64,000 nucleotides of DNA, taken from the NCBI RefSeq assembly GCF_025165795.1, contig NZ_JAJAGO010000001.1, positions 372,001-436,000 of the forward strand, given 5' to 3'. The stretch comes from Streptomyces gossypii (GTDB lineage: Bacteria; Actinomycetota; Actinomycetes; Streptomycetales; Streptomycetaceae). Below the pieces are notes generated by a model that did no database searches, was not told the origin of the DNA, and was given only the letters and a program-made list of their open reading frames with translations. Below, in pieces: positions 1-12,047 of this stretch (the stretch's first letter is position 1; each line of letters starts with the position of its first letter). A program made the position numbers and the translations under genes.

Positions 1-671
1 GCCGTCAGCCCGTCCGTTGTCAAACCGGGCGGTCCCTCCGCGAACGTTGTGTGGATGCCGAGAACGTGCGCCGGGAACCTGCCGCCGAGAACCGTGGTGA
101 TATTTCCTCCCCAGTCGCCGCCGTGGGCTGCGAACTTGCCGTAGCCGAGCCTTCCCATCAGTTCCACCCATGCGGCCGCTATCTTTTCGGTTCCCCACCC
201 GGTGGTGGCCGGCTTGTCGCTGTAACCAAAGCCCGGTAGCGACGGGACCACGACGTGGAACGCCGGCGCGTCTGCATCTTTCGGATCTGCCAGCTCGTCT
301 ACTACATCGATGAACCGAGCAATGCTGTCTGGCCAGCCGTGCGTCAAGATCAGAGGAGTGGCATCTGCGCGCGCGGATCGGCGGTGCAGGAAGTGGATTC
401 CCAGATCATCAATGGTCGTGCGGAACTGGCCGATGCGGTTAAGGCGCTCTTCGAACGACCGCCAGTTGTACCCGGTGCGCCAGTAGTCCACGACGTCGAC
501 GAGGTCGGCGAGAGGAACGCCCTGTTCCCATCGGCGAGGGCCGGGCGCGGCGCGATAGACCGTCTCAGCCTCCGGTAGTCGCGCCGCGGCTAGTCGCGCG
601 CGCAGATCGTCGAGGTCGGCGTCAGTTGCGTGGGCTTCAAATGCTTGCACGTCGCTGGTTGGACGGGGCAT
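1..671 (-). CDS. Epoxide hydrolase, alpha/beta-hydrolase fold (3' end outside window)
   Basis: The first 223 codons read from an ATG at 671; the rest lies beyond the window edge, so this is not a real truncation. The N-terminal part resembles the epoxide hydrolase N-terminal (EHN) lid region, followed by the alpha/beta-hydrolase core. Visible motifs are HGWPDS at residues 111-116 (oxyanion-hole region) and HGGDWGG at 183-189, in which Asp186 would be the nucleophile. Family members open epoxides to diols by way of an alkyl-enzyme ester; the substrate cannot be inferred. It is divergent from the CGNR-type regulator that starts at 775, about 100 bp away, which suggests shared control. The catalytic His lies outside the window. 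Confidence 0.85.
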   Translation of the reverse strand, partial: MPRPTSDVQAFEAHATDADLDDLRARLAAARLPEAETVYRAAPGPRRWEQGVPLADLVDVVDYWRTGYNWRSFEERLNRIGQFRTTIDDLGIHFLHRRSARADATPLILTHGWPDSIARFIDVVDELADPKDADAPAFHVVVPSLPGFGYSDKPATTGWGTEKIAAAWVELMGRLGYGKFAAHGGDWGGNITTVLGGRFPAHVLGIHTTFAEGPPGLTTDGLT

Positions 672-762
672 GAGACCTCCTGGTCCTCGTGAATCCGGCC
701 ACGATCTTCCGCGAACCGGCTAAGAAGGTTCTAGCACTTCTCCGAGCCACGCTGCAACCTGC

Positions 763-768
763 TAAGGT
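763..768 (+). promoter_or_regulatory. Candidate -10 hexamer of a leaderless transcript (TAAGGT)
   Basis: TAAGGT ends 6 nt before the ATG at 775 and no Shine-Dalgarno sequence is visible between them. This spacing is what a leaderless streptomycete transcript would show. It is inferred from sequence only. Confidence 0.35.
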
Positions 769-774
769 GGTTCC

Positions 775-1350
775 ATGCATGCTGGGTTCCCTGACTTCCG
801 CCTCGGTAACGTGCTAGCGACCAGCTTCACGGGGACTCTGTCGGAGCGTCATGGCAACGCTGTGGAGCGCATTCCCACGCCGCACCGACTCATCGACTGG
901 CTGGCAGTGAACGGCCTCGCCGTGGACTCCTGCACCACTGCCCAGCTCGGCCTCGCTCGGGAACTGAGGGAGTCGATTCACGCCGCCGCGACAGCGGCCG
1001 CGATCCAGGACGCTCTCCCCGCGTCTGCTGTCCAAGTCATCAATGACCGCAGCGCTCAGGGCCGGGCCGCGGCGACGCTGACACCCGAGGGTCAGCGGCG
1101 ATGGCGGCTCAGCTCGGCTTCCTGCGTGGAAGATGCCCTCGGCGTGATCGCCGCCGACGCGATCAGCATCATCGCAGGCGAACGAGACGGAAAATTGGCC
1201 TTGTGCGCATCACCAACCTGCCAAGCCGCCTTCTTCGACACCAGTCAAAGTCGCACCCGCAAATGGTGTGACATGAACACGTGTGGGAATCGTCAGAAGA
1301 AGGCGCGCTTCAATGCCAACCAGCACAAAAACCCCAGATCAGCGGAGTGA
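775..1350 (+). CDS. CGNR zinc-finger domain protein (ABATE domain), putative regulator
   Basis: A 191-residue protein with the two-part layout of the CGNR family. The N-terminal alpha-helical stress-response (ABATE-like) domain covers about residues 8-130. The C-terminal zinc finger has Cys144-x4-Cys149 and Cys165-x4-Cys170, the latter running into the signature CGNR (170-173) and a basic RQKKARFNA tail. Family members are presumed DNA-binding stress or secondary-metabolism regulators, but few have been studied. The gene is divergent from the epoxide hydrolase and may regulate it. The exact ligand and targets are unknown. Confidence 0.85.
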   Translation: MHAGFPDFRLGNVLATSFTGTLSERHGNAVERIPTPHRLIDWLAVNGLAVDSCTTAQLGLARELRESIHAAATAAAIQDALPASAVQVINDRSAQGRAAATLTPEGQRRWRLSSASCVEDALGVIAADAISIIAGERDGKLALCASPTCQAAFFDTSQSRTRKWCDMNTCGNRQKKARFNANQHKNPRSAE

Positions 1351-1731
1351 TCGTTACCTCGGTACATCCAGGTGGGCCCCACGCCTGCGACGCATCCGTC
1401 GCGTCGGGTGCACCCCAACGGCACCACTGATCCGTGGTGCCGGAAACTCGAAAGTGGCTGCACCGCGGGAGAAGATCTTCCGGAGCGGGCTGGAGTGGCC
1501 ACCACCGGGCATCGTGGTCGCGCCGGCGACCCGCGCCGCCTGCTCAAGAACCCCAGTAAGGCCAACCGGACGGTCAAGGCGCCCGAAGACGAGGGGAAGA
1601 CGGCCAAGGCGTGGGCATGGGAGACCATCGATGCCGTCCGGGCGGTCCTGCAAGAGCGCTACCAAGCCGATCACCGTCCGGCTGGTCCTGAGCATACGAC
1701 TGACCCGGCGACCGCCCAGCCGGCGGGGCGG
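1351..1731. other. Gene-less stretch of about 380 bp between convergent genes
   Basis: No convincing gene is seen. Two clean hairpins lie just after the CGNR gene: GCGACG/CGTCGC at 1387-1392 and 1397-1402, and GGCACCA/TGGTGCC at 1420-1426 and 1435-1441. They may terminate the plus-strand transcript. Between about 1560 and 1730 one plus frame reads as a plausible protein segment without an obvious start or known domain; it may be a decayed remnant, but I cannot assign it. Confidence 0.4.
1420..1441 (+). terminator. Terminator-like hairpin after the CGNR gene
   Basis: Perfect 7-bp arms GGCACCA (1420-1426) and TGGTGCC (1435-1441) with an 8-nt loop, about 70 nt past the stop codon. A second 6-bp hairpin lies at 1387-1402. 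There is no T-run, as is usual in streptomycetes. Confidence 0.4.
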
Positions 1732-2967
1732 TCACCCGGAGGCGGCGTGCTCGGCGACCGGCTGCCGGCGGACCGAGCTGACCCCCTTGCCGCGCAGCAC
1801 CAGCACCGCCGCGTCGTCGCAGGGCCGCCCGCCGGTGTGGCCCAGCAGCGCCTGGCGTACAGCGTGTACCAGCGCCGCCGGGCGGCCGTCCGTCCGCGTG
1901 AAGGCGCGGGTCAGCGCTTCCGGCAGCGGAAAGCTGCCGCCGCCGGAGTCGCGGGCGTCCTGCGCGCCGTCGGTGAAGAGGCACAGCGTCCCGCCTGGCG
2001 GCAGCTCCAGCCGATAGGGGTCGGGCAGCGTCGCGGGCAGCGGGAACAGGCCGAGCGGCGGCATCGGCTCCTCCTCGGTCACCGGTAGGGCCACGGCGCC
2101 GGTCCGGCCCGCACCGCCCAGCTGTGGGCCGAGCAGATACGGCCAGGGGTGGCCGCAGTTGAAGGCCGTCACCGTGTCGTCCTCCCCCACCTCCAGCAGC
2201 AGGACGGTGACGAACACCTCGGCCGCGTCCGCCGGGTCGTCCACGAGCACGCGCCGGTCTCCCAGGTGGCGCAGGAGACCGCGCTCAAGGCGACGCAGCA
2301 CACCGGCGAGTTCGGCTTCGTCGTGGGCCGCCTCGCGGAAGACCCCGAGAACCGCCGCCACCGTGCTGACCGCTCCCAGACCGTGCCCGCGGACATCACC
2401 GATCACCAACCGCACGCCGTACCGGGTGGCCGCCGCCTCGTAGAGATCGCCGCCCAGCGTGGCGCCACGGGTGGCCGACAGATGCCCGGCGGCCATCTCC
2501 AGGCCGCCGAGACGGGGCGGCAGCGGCCGGAGCAGGGCGTCCTGCGCGGCTGTGGCCGCCTCGCGGGTGAGCCGCAGTTCGTGCGTGAGCCTGGTCCGCC
2601 GCCCCGCCGCAGCGTAGCCCGCCGCCGCGACGGCGAGGATGGCACCGCAGGTGGCCACCAGGTGCCCGGTGCCGTGCACACCGGCGCCCGCGAGTGAGAC
2701 CAGGACGATCAGCGACCACGCGCCGGAGGCCACCACGCACGGACGGCGTCCGCTGCCCGCCGCGGCGATGACCGGCGTCGCCGCGAGCAGCGGCGCGAGA
2801 AACACGTCGCCGTAGTGGATGAACTGCCAGCCCGCGATGGCGAGGAGCCACAGTCCGGGCAGGCCGTGCACGAGCCCCCGGAGGGCGCGTCGTGGAATGG
2901 CCGGGGTGGAAACGGCACATGGGACTGGGACTGCCGCACCGGCGATGTCCGCTCTGGTTCCGATCAC
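1732..2967 (-). CDS. Membrane-associated PP2C-family (SpoIIE-type) Ser/Thr phosphatase
   Basis: Read from a GTG at 2967 (411 aa), which has a GAGGGGG ribosome-binding site 8 nt upstream; the frame stays open to 3219 but that extension has no family character. Several hydrophobic segments occupy the N-terminal third, followed by a short linker helix and a SpoIIE/RsbU phosphatase domain. The metal-binding Asp motifs are visible in order: GGDLYE, GDVRGHG, LFTDGAQDAR and the C-terminal DDAAVLVL. Relatives dephosphorylate anti-anti-sigma factors in stress or sporulation sigma-factor cascades. No partner anti-sigma or anti-anti-sigma gene is adjacent, so its target is unknown. It is divergent from the beta-lactamase. 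Confidence 0.8.
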   Translation of the reverse strand: MIGTRADIAGAAVPVPCAVSTPAIPRRALRGLVHGLPGLWLLAIAGWQFIHYGDVFLAPLLAATPVIAAAGSGRRPCVVASGAWSLIVLVSLAGAGVHGTGHLVATCGAILAVAAAGYAAAGRRTRLTHELRLTREAATAAQDALLRPLPPRLGGLEMAAGHLSATRGATLGGDLYEAAATRYGVRLVIGDVRGHGLGAVSTVAAVLGVFREAAHDEAELAGVLRRLERGLLRHLGDRRVLVDDPADAAEVFVTVLLLEVGEDDTVTAFNCGHPWPYLLGPQLGGAGRTGAVALPVTEEEPMPPLGLFPLPATLPDPYRLELPPGGTLCLFTDGAQDARDSGGGSFPLPEALTRAFTRTDGRPAALVHAVRQALLGHTGGRPCDDAAVLVLRGKGVSSVRRQPVAEHAASG

Positions 2968-3373
2968 ACTGACGGCCCCCTCGCGGGCCCCGCTGAGGAT
3001 CTCTCGACCAGGGGCCCTGTCGATCACGCCGATTGTGACCAGTTGGCGCGCCGAGCTGGAACCTCTCGGCACATTCTCCACTCGATCGGATGAAATGGGG
3101 GCAATTACGGGGGCAGCCGGAACCGCGCCGGAACCTCGCTGTCCGCACCGACCGCCGGGCCACCGGACCCCCGCCAGGCCGTCGACCTGGTGTGAGACAG
3201 AGAGTGGATCAGCTCGCAAGGGTCAGCGTATTGGACCGCACGGCAACGCGAGGGTGAGGGTGTTCCTGGCACTCATGACAGCTCGTCACCGCTCATGACC
3301 GCGCACCGGGATGGGGCCGTGTCACTCCATCCCCCATGCGCCTCGCGTCGCGGGGCACCCCGGAGGTTGGACC

Positions 3374-4321
3374 ATGCAGCACATCCGTGCCCGGCGCACC
3401 GTTCTCGGTGCGCTCGCCGCACTCGCCTTCGTCCCGCTGGTGGCCTGCGGCCAGGACGCTTCCCCGGCCGCCTCCCCGGCCTCGGCGGACCCCTCGCCCC
3501 CGGCCTCCGCGACGACGGTTCCGAGTGCGGACGCGAAGGCGCTCAAGGCCGAGTTCAAGGACCTGGAGGGCAAGTTCGACGCGCGGCTGGGTGTCTACGC
3601 CGTCGACACCGGCACCGGGCGGGAGGTGGCCTACAACGAGGGTGAGCGGTTCGCCTTCGCCTCCACCTTCAAGGCGCTGGCCGCCGCGGCCGTGCTGCAG
3701 AAGCACTCCCCCAGCGAGATGGAGCAGGTGATCGAATACTCCCCGGATGATCTGATCGCCCACTCTCCGGTGACCGAGAAGCACGTCGAGACGGGGATGA
3801 GCCTGAGCGCGCTGTCCGAGGCCGCCGTCCGTTACAGCGACAACGCCGCGGCCAACCTGCTGTTCGACGCGCTGGGCGGTCCCAAGGCCCTGGATGCCGA
3901 ACTCGAGAAGATCGGCGACGACGTCACCCGGATGGAGCGCCGCGAGCCGGAGCTGAGCCGCTGGGCCCCGGGCAGCACGCGGGATACGAGCACACCGGAG
4001 GCGCTGGCCAAGGACCTGCGCGCGTACGTGCTCGGTGACGTCCTCGGCAAGGGAGACCGCGCGCAGCTCACCAAGTGGCTGCGGACCAACACCACCGGAG
4101 ACGACCTGATCCGGGCCGGGATGCCCGAGGGCTGGGTGGTCGGCGACAAGACCGGAAGCGGCAGCGGCTACGGCGCCCGCAACGACATCGCCGTGGTGTG
4201 GCCGGACGACGGGGCCCCGATCGTCCTGGCGATCATGTCTAACCGCAGCGAAGAGGACGACGACCACGACGACAAACTGATCGCGGAGGCGGCCTCCGTG
4301 GTCGCCGACACGTTCTCGTAA
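3374..4321 (+). CDS. bla: Class A beta-lactamase, predicted Tat-exported lipoprotein
   Basis: The protein has 315 residues from the ATG at 3374; the upstream ATG at 3311 would put extra residues before a good signal peptide. The N-terminus has a twin-arginine run (ARRTVLG) and a lipobox ending at Cys25 (VACG), so the enzyme is probably exported folded and lipid-anchored. Serine beta-lactamase motifs are intact: STFK 97-100 (nucleophile Ser97), SDN 155-157, Glu191 in EPEL (Ambler 166) and KTG 259-261. The residue matching Ambler Asn170 is Ser195, a departure from TEM-like enzymes. It hydrolyses penicillins and possibly cephalosporins. No regulator is adjacent. A strong bidirectional hairpin follows. 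Confidence 0.92.
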   Translation: MQHIRARRTVLGALAALAFVPLVACGQDASPAASPASADPSPPASATTVPSADAKALKAEFKDLEGKFDARLGVYAVDTGTGREVAYNEGERFAFASTFKALAAAAVLQKHSPSEMEQVIEYSPDDLIAHSPVTEKHVETGMSLSALSEAAVRYSDNAAANLLFDALGGPKALDAELEKIGDDVTRMERREPELSRWAPGSTRDTSTPEALAKDLRAYVLGDVLGKGDRAQLTKWLRTNTTGDDLIRAGMPEGWVVGDKTGSGSGYGARNDIAVVWPDDGAPIVLAIMSNRSEEDDDHDDKLIAEAASVVADTFS

Positions 4322-4326
4322 CGGCC

Positions 4327-4358
4327 GAAGCCCTGCGCCGGGGGCGGCGCAGGGCTTC
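4327..4358. terminator. Bidirectional terminator between bla and pheT
   Basis: Perfect 13-bp stem GAAGCCCTGCGCC (4327-4339) and GGCGCAGGGCTTC (4346-4358) with a 6-nt loop, sitting between the convergent stops of bla and pheT. Confidence 0.8.
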
Positions 4359-4397
4359 AGCGGCGTTCCGGCTCTCGACGGGGCACGGGGCCGCCCG

Positions 4398-6913
4398 CTA
4401 TCCGTTACCGCCCCGGAGCACCGCGCCCGTCCGCTCGGCGGCGGAGGCGACGGCGGAGTCCCGCGCCGCGGACGCCTCATCCGCCCGGAGCGTACGGTCC
4501 TCCGCGCGGAAACGCAGCGCGTACGCAAGGGATTTGCGCCCCTCGCCGACCTGCTCTCCGGTGAAGACGTCGAACAGCCGCAGTGATTCGAGCAGTTCCC
4601 CCGCACCGGCCCGCAGTGCGGCTTCGACCTCCGCCGCCGGGACACTCTCGGGCACGATCAGCGCGACGTCCTGAGTGGCGACGGGATAGCCGGAGACCCG
4701 GGGCGCCGTTACCGCTCCCGCCCCGGCCCGCTCCAGCGCGTCCAGGTCGAGCTCCATGGCGCAGGTGCGGGCGGGCAGCCCCAGCGCCTTGACGACACGC
4801 GGGTGCAGCTCCCCGGCGTGCCCGAGCGTCTGCCCGCCGGCGGACAGCCGGGCGCAGCGGCCCGGGTGCCAGGGTCCGTACGCGGCGGCGGACACGGAAA
4901 GCTCCGTCCCTGCCTCGCCCGCGACCGTACGGGCGGCCTCGACGGCGTCCGCCCAGTCACCGGCGCGCTCGCCGCCCCACCAGCCCGCCTGTTCGCGGGC
5001 GCCGGAGAGGACGACCGCCACGTGCCGGGGCTGGGCGGGCAGCGCGGCGTCCAGCGCGGCGAGGTCCGCGTCACTCGGCCGGGCGCCGACCGGAAGCCGT
5101 ACGGCCTCGGTCTCCTCACCGGTCGGCCGGAAGACCAGGCCGGTCTCGAAGAGGGCGAGGCCGCCGTGGCTGTCCTGGCTGCCGCGCCCTTCGTTCCGCC
5201 TCAGCGCGGCGAGCAGGCCGGGCAGCAGCATCGTGCGCAGCAACGGCTCCTCGTCGGAGAGCGGGTTGGCCAGCTCGACCGTACGGCGGGCCGGGTCGTC
5301 GGCGGGCAGCAGGAGCTGGTCGAGGACGGGTGCGCCGATGAACGGGTAGTTCAGCGCCTCGACATACCCCGCTCCGGCCAGCGCGCGGCCGACCCTGCGG
5401 TGCAGGCGCTGCCGCCCGGTCAGCCCACGGCCCGCCGGGGGCCTGGGCAGTGTGGAGGGCAGGTTCTCGTAGCCCTCCAGCCGGATGACCTCCTCTGCGA
5501 GGTCGTTCGGGTCGCGCAGGTCAGGCCGCCAGGACGGCACGGTGACGGTCAGTTCGTCCTGCCCGTAGACATCGCAGCCGACCTGCTGGAGGCGGCGTAC
5601 GACGGTCTCCCGCCCGTATGCCACCCCTGCGACCCGGTCCGGGTGGTCCACGGCGATCCGGACCGTGCGGGGTCCGCTGGGGGTGGCGATCTCGGTGACG
5701 CCCTGCTCGGCGGTGCCGCCCGCGAGCAGCACCAGCAGGTCGACGGTGCGCTGGGCCGCGGCTGCCGCCGCCTGCGGGTCGACCCCGCGCTCGAAGCGCC
5801 GGGACGCCTCCGAGGAGAGCTTGTGGCGCCGCGCGGTGCGGGCCACGGAGACGGCGTCGAAGTGCGCCGACTCGATGACGACCTCGGTGCTGGCCGCCGC
5901 GCCGGTCGCGGCGTCCGCGATCTCGGTGTTGGCGCCGCCCATCACTCCGGCCAGCCCGATCGGGCCCCGGTCGTCGGTGATGACGAGGTCTTCGATGTCC
6001 AGCGGGCGGACGGCGCCGTCCAGGGTGGTGAGCTTCTCGCCCGGCACGGCCCTCCGTACGCCGATCGCGCCCTCGATACGGGCCCGGTCGTAGGCGTGCA
6101 GCGGCTGCCCGAGCTCCAGCATCACGTAGTTGGTGACGTCGACGGTGAGCGAGATGGGCCGCATGCCGGCCTTCTGCAGCCGCCGCTGCAGCCACAGCGG
6201 CGAACGGGCCTCCGGGCGCAGGCCGGTGACGGCGCGGGCGGTGAAGCGGTCGCAGCCGTGCCGGTCGGCGATCTGCACCGGCGGCCCGGAGGAGTTCGGG
6301 GCCGGCACGTCGAGCAGTGCGGGGTCGCGCAGCGGCAGGCCGTAGGCGATCGCCGTCTCGCGGGCGATGCCGCGCAGCGACAGGCAGTAGCCGCGGTCCG
6401 GGGTGACGGCGATGTCCAGCACCTCGTCGACCAGCTCCAGCAGGGCGATCGCGTCGGTGCCGGGCTCGTACTCGGGCGGCAGCACGATGATGCCGTCGTG
6501 GTCGTCGCCCATGCCCAGCTCGGCGGCCGAGCAGATCATGCCCTCGGAGACCCTGCCGTAGGTCTTCCGCGCGCTGATCCGGAAACCGCCGGGGAGGGTG
6601 GCGCCCGGGAGCACGGCCACGATCTTGTCGCCGACCGCGAAGTTGCTGGCGCCGCAGATGATGTTCTGCGGTTCTCCGGTGCCGTTGGCGGCGCCCACAT
6701 CCACCTGGCAGTAGCGGATGGGCTTCTTGAACTCGGTCAGCTCCTCGACCGTCAGGACCTCGCCGACGACCAGCGGGCCCTGGAGTCCGTCGCCGAGGCG
6801 TTCGACCGTCTCGACCTCCAGCCCGGCCGCGATCAGTTTCGTCGCGACATCACGGCCGGACTCGCCGGCCGGCAGGTCGACGTACTCCCGCAGCCAGGAA
6901 AGCGGGGCGCGCA

Positions 6914-6914
<1 letters not shown>
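4398..6914 (-). CDS. pheT: Phenylalanine-tRNA ligase beta subunit
   Basis: At 838 residues this is full length for a bacterial PheT. Order of domains: an N-terminal part beginning [12 protein letters not shown], an EMAP/OB-type tRNA-binding domain (about 40-150), the B3/B4 editing domain (about 210-390), B5 (about 405-480), a catalytic-like core, and the C-terminal ferredoxin-fold anticodon-binding domain (about 745-838). With PheS it forms the alpha2-beta2 enzyme that charges tRNA-Phe; the beta subunit edits misacylated Tyr-tRNA-Phe. Its ATG overlaps the pheS stop by one base (TGATG), so the two are translationally coupled. Confidence 0.98.
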
Positions 6915-8335
<1,421 letters not shown>

Positions 8336-8378
8336 GGTACGCGGCGCGCGGACGTCTGCGGGGGAGCCCGCGGGCAGG

Positions 8379-9500
8379 TCAGGCCAGGAAGGCCGGGGCG
8401 CCCGCGGGCAGCGTAAATCGGAACCGGGCGCCGCCACCGGCCGCGCGGGAGACGGTGATACGGCCGCCGTGCGCCTCGACGATGCCCTTGACGATGTAGA
8501 GGCCCAGGCCGGTTCCGCCGCGTCTGCTGCCCCGCCAGAAGCGGGTGAAGACGCGGCTCATCGACTCCTCGGGGATGCCGGAACCCTCGTCGCTCACGGT
8601 GACAGCCGTTCCCTCGTCTTGGGGGTGGTGCGGATCTCGGGGATGGCGGGTATCTGGTGCCACATGCAGGGTGACAGTTCCCTCGCCGTGGCGCACCGCG
8701 TTTTCCAGCAGGTTGCCCAGCACCTGGTCGATCTTGTCTGGGTCGGCCCACAGCGGGGGCAGCGGCTCCTCGACACGGGTGACGAAGCGGCCCGCGGGCT
8801 GCCCGGCCACCGTGTGGGCCGCGACGTGGCGGCGGACTGCCGCGGCCATGTCGACCGGCTGACGGCGGACTTCGAGCCGCCCGGAGTCGATCCGGGAGAT
8901 GTCCAGCAGTTCGGCGATCAGCCGGGTCACCCGGTTCGCGTCGGCGTCGACGGTCTCCAGCATCAGCCGCTTCTGGTCGTCGGTGAAGCGTTCCCACTTG
9001 GCCAGCAGGGTGGCGGTGAACCCCTTGACGGAGGTGAGGGGCGAGCGGAGTTCATGGGCGACGGTGGCGATGAGCTCGGCGTCGCTGCGCTCGGAGCGGC
9101 GCCGCGCCTCGGTGCCCCGCAGCGTCACCACCAGCCGGTGCAGGGGCCCGGTCGGACCGGTGCGGACATAGCGCGCGGAGACCAGCATCTCCCGCCCGCC
9201 GAGCAGCAGACCGCGCTCGGGCTGCCCGGTGCGGGTGGCGAGACCGCCATACGGATCGGTCAGCCGCCACCAGCGGTTGCCCTCGAGGTCCTGCAACGGC
9301 AGCGCGCTCTGAATGGGGCGGCCCAGCACCTGCGGCGGGCTCAGCGCGCAGATCCGGGCGGCGGCGGCGTTGAAGCAGATCACCCGGCCGGTGCGGTCGG
9401 CGACGACGAGGCCGTCAGGCAGGTCGTCGGGGTGCAGACCCAGCTCGGTGAACTCCGGTAAGACCGGGCGCACGGAGCCGTCCCGCGCACTGACCTCCAT
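8379..9500 (-). CDS. PAS-domain sensor histidine kinase, probably cytoplasmic
   Basis: A protein of 373 residues without transmembrane segments. A PAS domain covers about 20-125, then a HisKA dimerisation domain with the H-box VAHELRSPLTS (phospho-acceptor His149) and a HATPase_c domain in which the N-box (LGNLLENAVRHG), the G1-type DEGSGIP and the G2-type GGTGLGLYIV motifs are all present. It should autophosphorylate and pass phosphate to a response regulator in response to an intracellular signal. No response regulator is adjacent, so it is an orphan kinase here. It lies between the SpoU methyltransferase and pheS on the same strand. Confidence 0.9.
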   Translation of the reverse strand: MEVSARDGSVRPVLPEFTELGLHPDDLPDGLVVADRTGRVICFNAAAARICALSPPQVLGRPIQSALPLQDLEGNRWWRLTDPYGGLATRTGQPERGLLLGGREMLVSARYVRTGPTGPLHRLVVTLRGTEARRRSERSDAELIATVAHELRSPLTSVKGFTATLLAKWERFTDDQKRLMLETVDADANRVTRLIAELLDISRIDSGRLEVRRQPVDMAAAVRRHVAAHTVAGQPAGRFVTRVEEPLPPLWADPDKIDQVLGNLLENAVRHGEGTVTLHVAPDTRHPRDPHHPQDEGTAVTVSDEGSGIPEESMSRVFTRFWRGSRRGGTGLGLYIVKGIVEAHGGRITVSRAAGGGARFRFTLPAGAPAFLA

Positions 9501-9568
9501 ACCGCCCCGCCCCCTCCCCTGCCGCCCGGGCTTCGAGCGGCCACTTTACGGCCTGGTGCACCAGGCCG

Positions 9569-10411
<843 letters not shown>

Positions 10412-10505
10412 GCAGGGGCCTTCCTCGTCAGGTGTGGGTCCGGGCCTCGTCGCCTCAGGGCCTGCGCGGGGCGCTCCCGGGGACGCTCATGGCCCCGGGA
10501 GCGCA

Positions 10506-10538
10506 CCGGACCCGCAGGCACGGGGCCTGCGGGTCCGG
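10506..10538 (-). terminator. Terminator after rplT
   Basis: Perfect 14-bp stem: arms CCGGACCCGCAGGC (10506-10519) and GCCTGCGGGTCCGG (10525-10538), 5-nt loop, 25 nt past the rplT stop codon. Confidence 0.8.
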
Positions 10539-10562
10539 GCACGAAGACTCGGTGAGGGACTC

Positions 10563-10946
10563 TCAGGCGGCCTTCGGCGCGTTGACGTCACTCGGAAGGG
10601 CCTTCTGGGCCACCTCGACGAGCGCGGCGAACGCGTTCGCGTCGTTGACCGCGAGGTCCGCCAGGATCTTGCGGTCCACCTCGACGTTGGCGGCCTTCAG
10701 ACCCTGGACGAAGCGGTTGTAGGTCATGCCGTTGGCGCGGGCGGCAGCGTTGATCCGCTGGATCCACAGCTGACGGAAGTCGCCCTTGCGCTTCTTGCGG
10801 TCGTTGTAGTTGTAAACGAGGGAGTGGGTGACCTGCTCCTTCGCCTTCCGGTACAGGCGGGAGCGCTGGCCGCGGTAGCCGCTCGCCTGCTCGAGGATCG
10901 CCCGGCGCTTCTTCTGGGCGTTGACTGCCCGCTTGACGCGTGCCAC
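10563..10946 (-). CDS. rplT: 50S ribosomal protein L20
   Basis: 127 residues, start [15 protein letters not shown], typical length. The long basic N-terminal helix (residues 1-60) binds 23S rRNA domain II and initiates early 50S assembly; the globular C-terminal domain follows. In other bacteria L20 represses its own operon by binding the leader or the rpmI region; the infC leader here has an attenuator hairpin instead of an obvious L20 pseudoknot. Last gene of infC-rpmI-rplT. Confidence 0.98.
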   Translation of the reverse strand: MARVKRAVNAQKKRRAILEQASGYRGQRSRLYRKAKEQVTHSLVYNYNDRKKRKGDFRQLWIQRINAAARANGMTYNRFVQGLKAANVEVDRKILADLAVNDANAFAALVEVAQKALPSDVNAPKAA

Positions 10947-11019
10947 TTGATAACTCCTTGTAGCGGAACCGCGGGTGACTCACACGGTCCAGATCGATGG
11001 GGTCCCGGTCGAACGGGGC

Positions 11020-11214
11020 TTACTTGCCGAGAAGCTTCTTGATCTTCTTGGCGTCGGCCGGAGCCGTCTCGACGTCGTTGGCCAGGCGGCGCGTCAGCGT
11101 CGACGGCTTGTGCTCCAGGTAGTGGCGGCGACCTGCACGCTGGCGCATCACCTTGCCGGTGCCGGTGATCTTGAAGCGCTTACGGGCACCGCTGTGCGTC
11201 TTGTTCTTCGGCAT
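11020..11214 (-). CDS. rpmI: 50S ribosomal protein L35
   Basis: 64 residues from the ATG at 11214, starting [15 protein letters not shown], a highly conserved bL35 N-terminus; the frame continues upstream but those residues are not family-like. Very basic, with the expected [10 protein letters not shown] segment that contacts 23S rRNA. Middle gene of infC-rpmI-rplT, 101 nt after infC and 73 nt before rplT. Confidence 0.97.
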   Translation of the reverse strand: MPKNKTHSGARKRFKITGTGKVMRQRAGRRHYLEHKPSTLTRRLANDVETAPADAKKIKKLLGK

Positions 11215-11315
11215 GTCGCCGTCTCTCCTCGTCGTTGGCGCTCCCTGCCAGGCATACCGGCATGCGGAAGCGTCAAGCTGGTCGGTTGCTGGTCCCGGCC
11301 GTGGCCGGGAGGGGC

Positions 11316-11960
11316 TCATGCCTCCGCGGGCTCCTCGGCGGGCGCCTCGGCAGGCTCCTCTTCGAGCTCCTCGGCGCTGCCGTTCTCCGGCTGGCGGCCG
11401 GCCTTACGGGCGGCCTGGGCCTCGCGGGCCTCGGCCATCGCCTCGGTCTTCTTCTTGTGCGGGCCAAGAACCATGATCATGTTCCGGCCGTCCTGCTTGG
11501 GATTGGACTCCACGAAGCCCAAGTCCTGCACATCGTCGGCCAGCCGCTGAAGCAGCCGGAAGCCCAGCTCGGGGCGGGACTGCTCACGACCGCGGAACAT
11601 GATCGTGATCTTGACCTTGTCCCCCTGCTTGAGGAACCGGACGACATGACCCTTCTTGGTGTCGTAGTCGTGCGGGTCGATCTTCGGCCGGAGCTTCATC
11701 TCCTTGATGACCGTGTGCGCCTGGTTCTTGCGCGCTTCACGGGCCTTCATGGCCGACTCGTACTTGAACTTTCCGTAGTCCATGAGCTTGCACACCGGCG
11801 GACGTGCTGTCGCCGCCACCTCGACCAGGTCAAGGTCGTATTCCTGTGCCAGCTCCAGGGCCTTGGCAAGCGGCACAATGCCGACCTGCTCGCCGCTGGG
11901 ACCGACGAGTCGCACCTCGGGGACGCGAATCCGGTCGTTGATACGGGGCTCGGCGCTGAT
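11316..11960 (-). CDS. infC: Translation initiation factor IF-3 (probable ATC start)
   Basis: The factor binds the 30S subunit, blocks premature 50S joining and checks start codons. With the ATC at 11960 as start it has 214 residues and begins [13 protein letters not shown] perfect GAGGAGG lies 4 nt before this ATC, and no ATG/GTG is placed as well; reading from 11984 adds eight residues without a ribosome-binding site. Non-canonical starts on infC are known in E. coli (AUU), where IF-3 represses its own translation, so the same autoregulation is inferred. The N-domain (about 1-75) and C-domain (about 85-170) are followed by an acidic, Ala/Glu-rich tail (about 180-214) typical of actinobacteria. 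Confidence 0.95.
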   Translation of the reverse strand: MSAEPRINDRIRVPEVRLVGPSGEQVGIVPLAKALELAQEYDLDLVEVAATARPPVCKLMDYGKFKYESAMKAREARKNQAHTVIKEMKLRPKIDPHDYDTKKGHVVRFLKQGDKVKITIMFRGREQSRPELGFRLLQRLADDVQDLGFVESNPKQDGRNMIMVLGPHKKKTEAMAEAREAQAARKAGRQPENGSAEELEEEPAEAPAEEPAEA

Positions 11961-12047
11961 GGGGCCTCCTCGGGTCCACCACACGGCGGTCTGGCGGACG
12001 GCCGTGCATGAGTCTTATGAGTATGGTGACCACCGTACGAAGCACGC

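Noticed and set aside
1732..2700. Long plus-strand open frames opposite the PP2C phosphatase and many other genes
   Set aside because: High G+C content leaves shadow frames open; the opposite strand has the recognisable protein, and the shadow translations are low-complexity Arg/Ala/Pro/Gly sequence.
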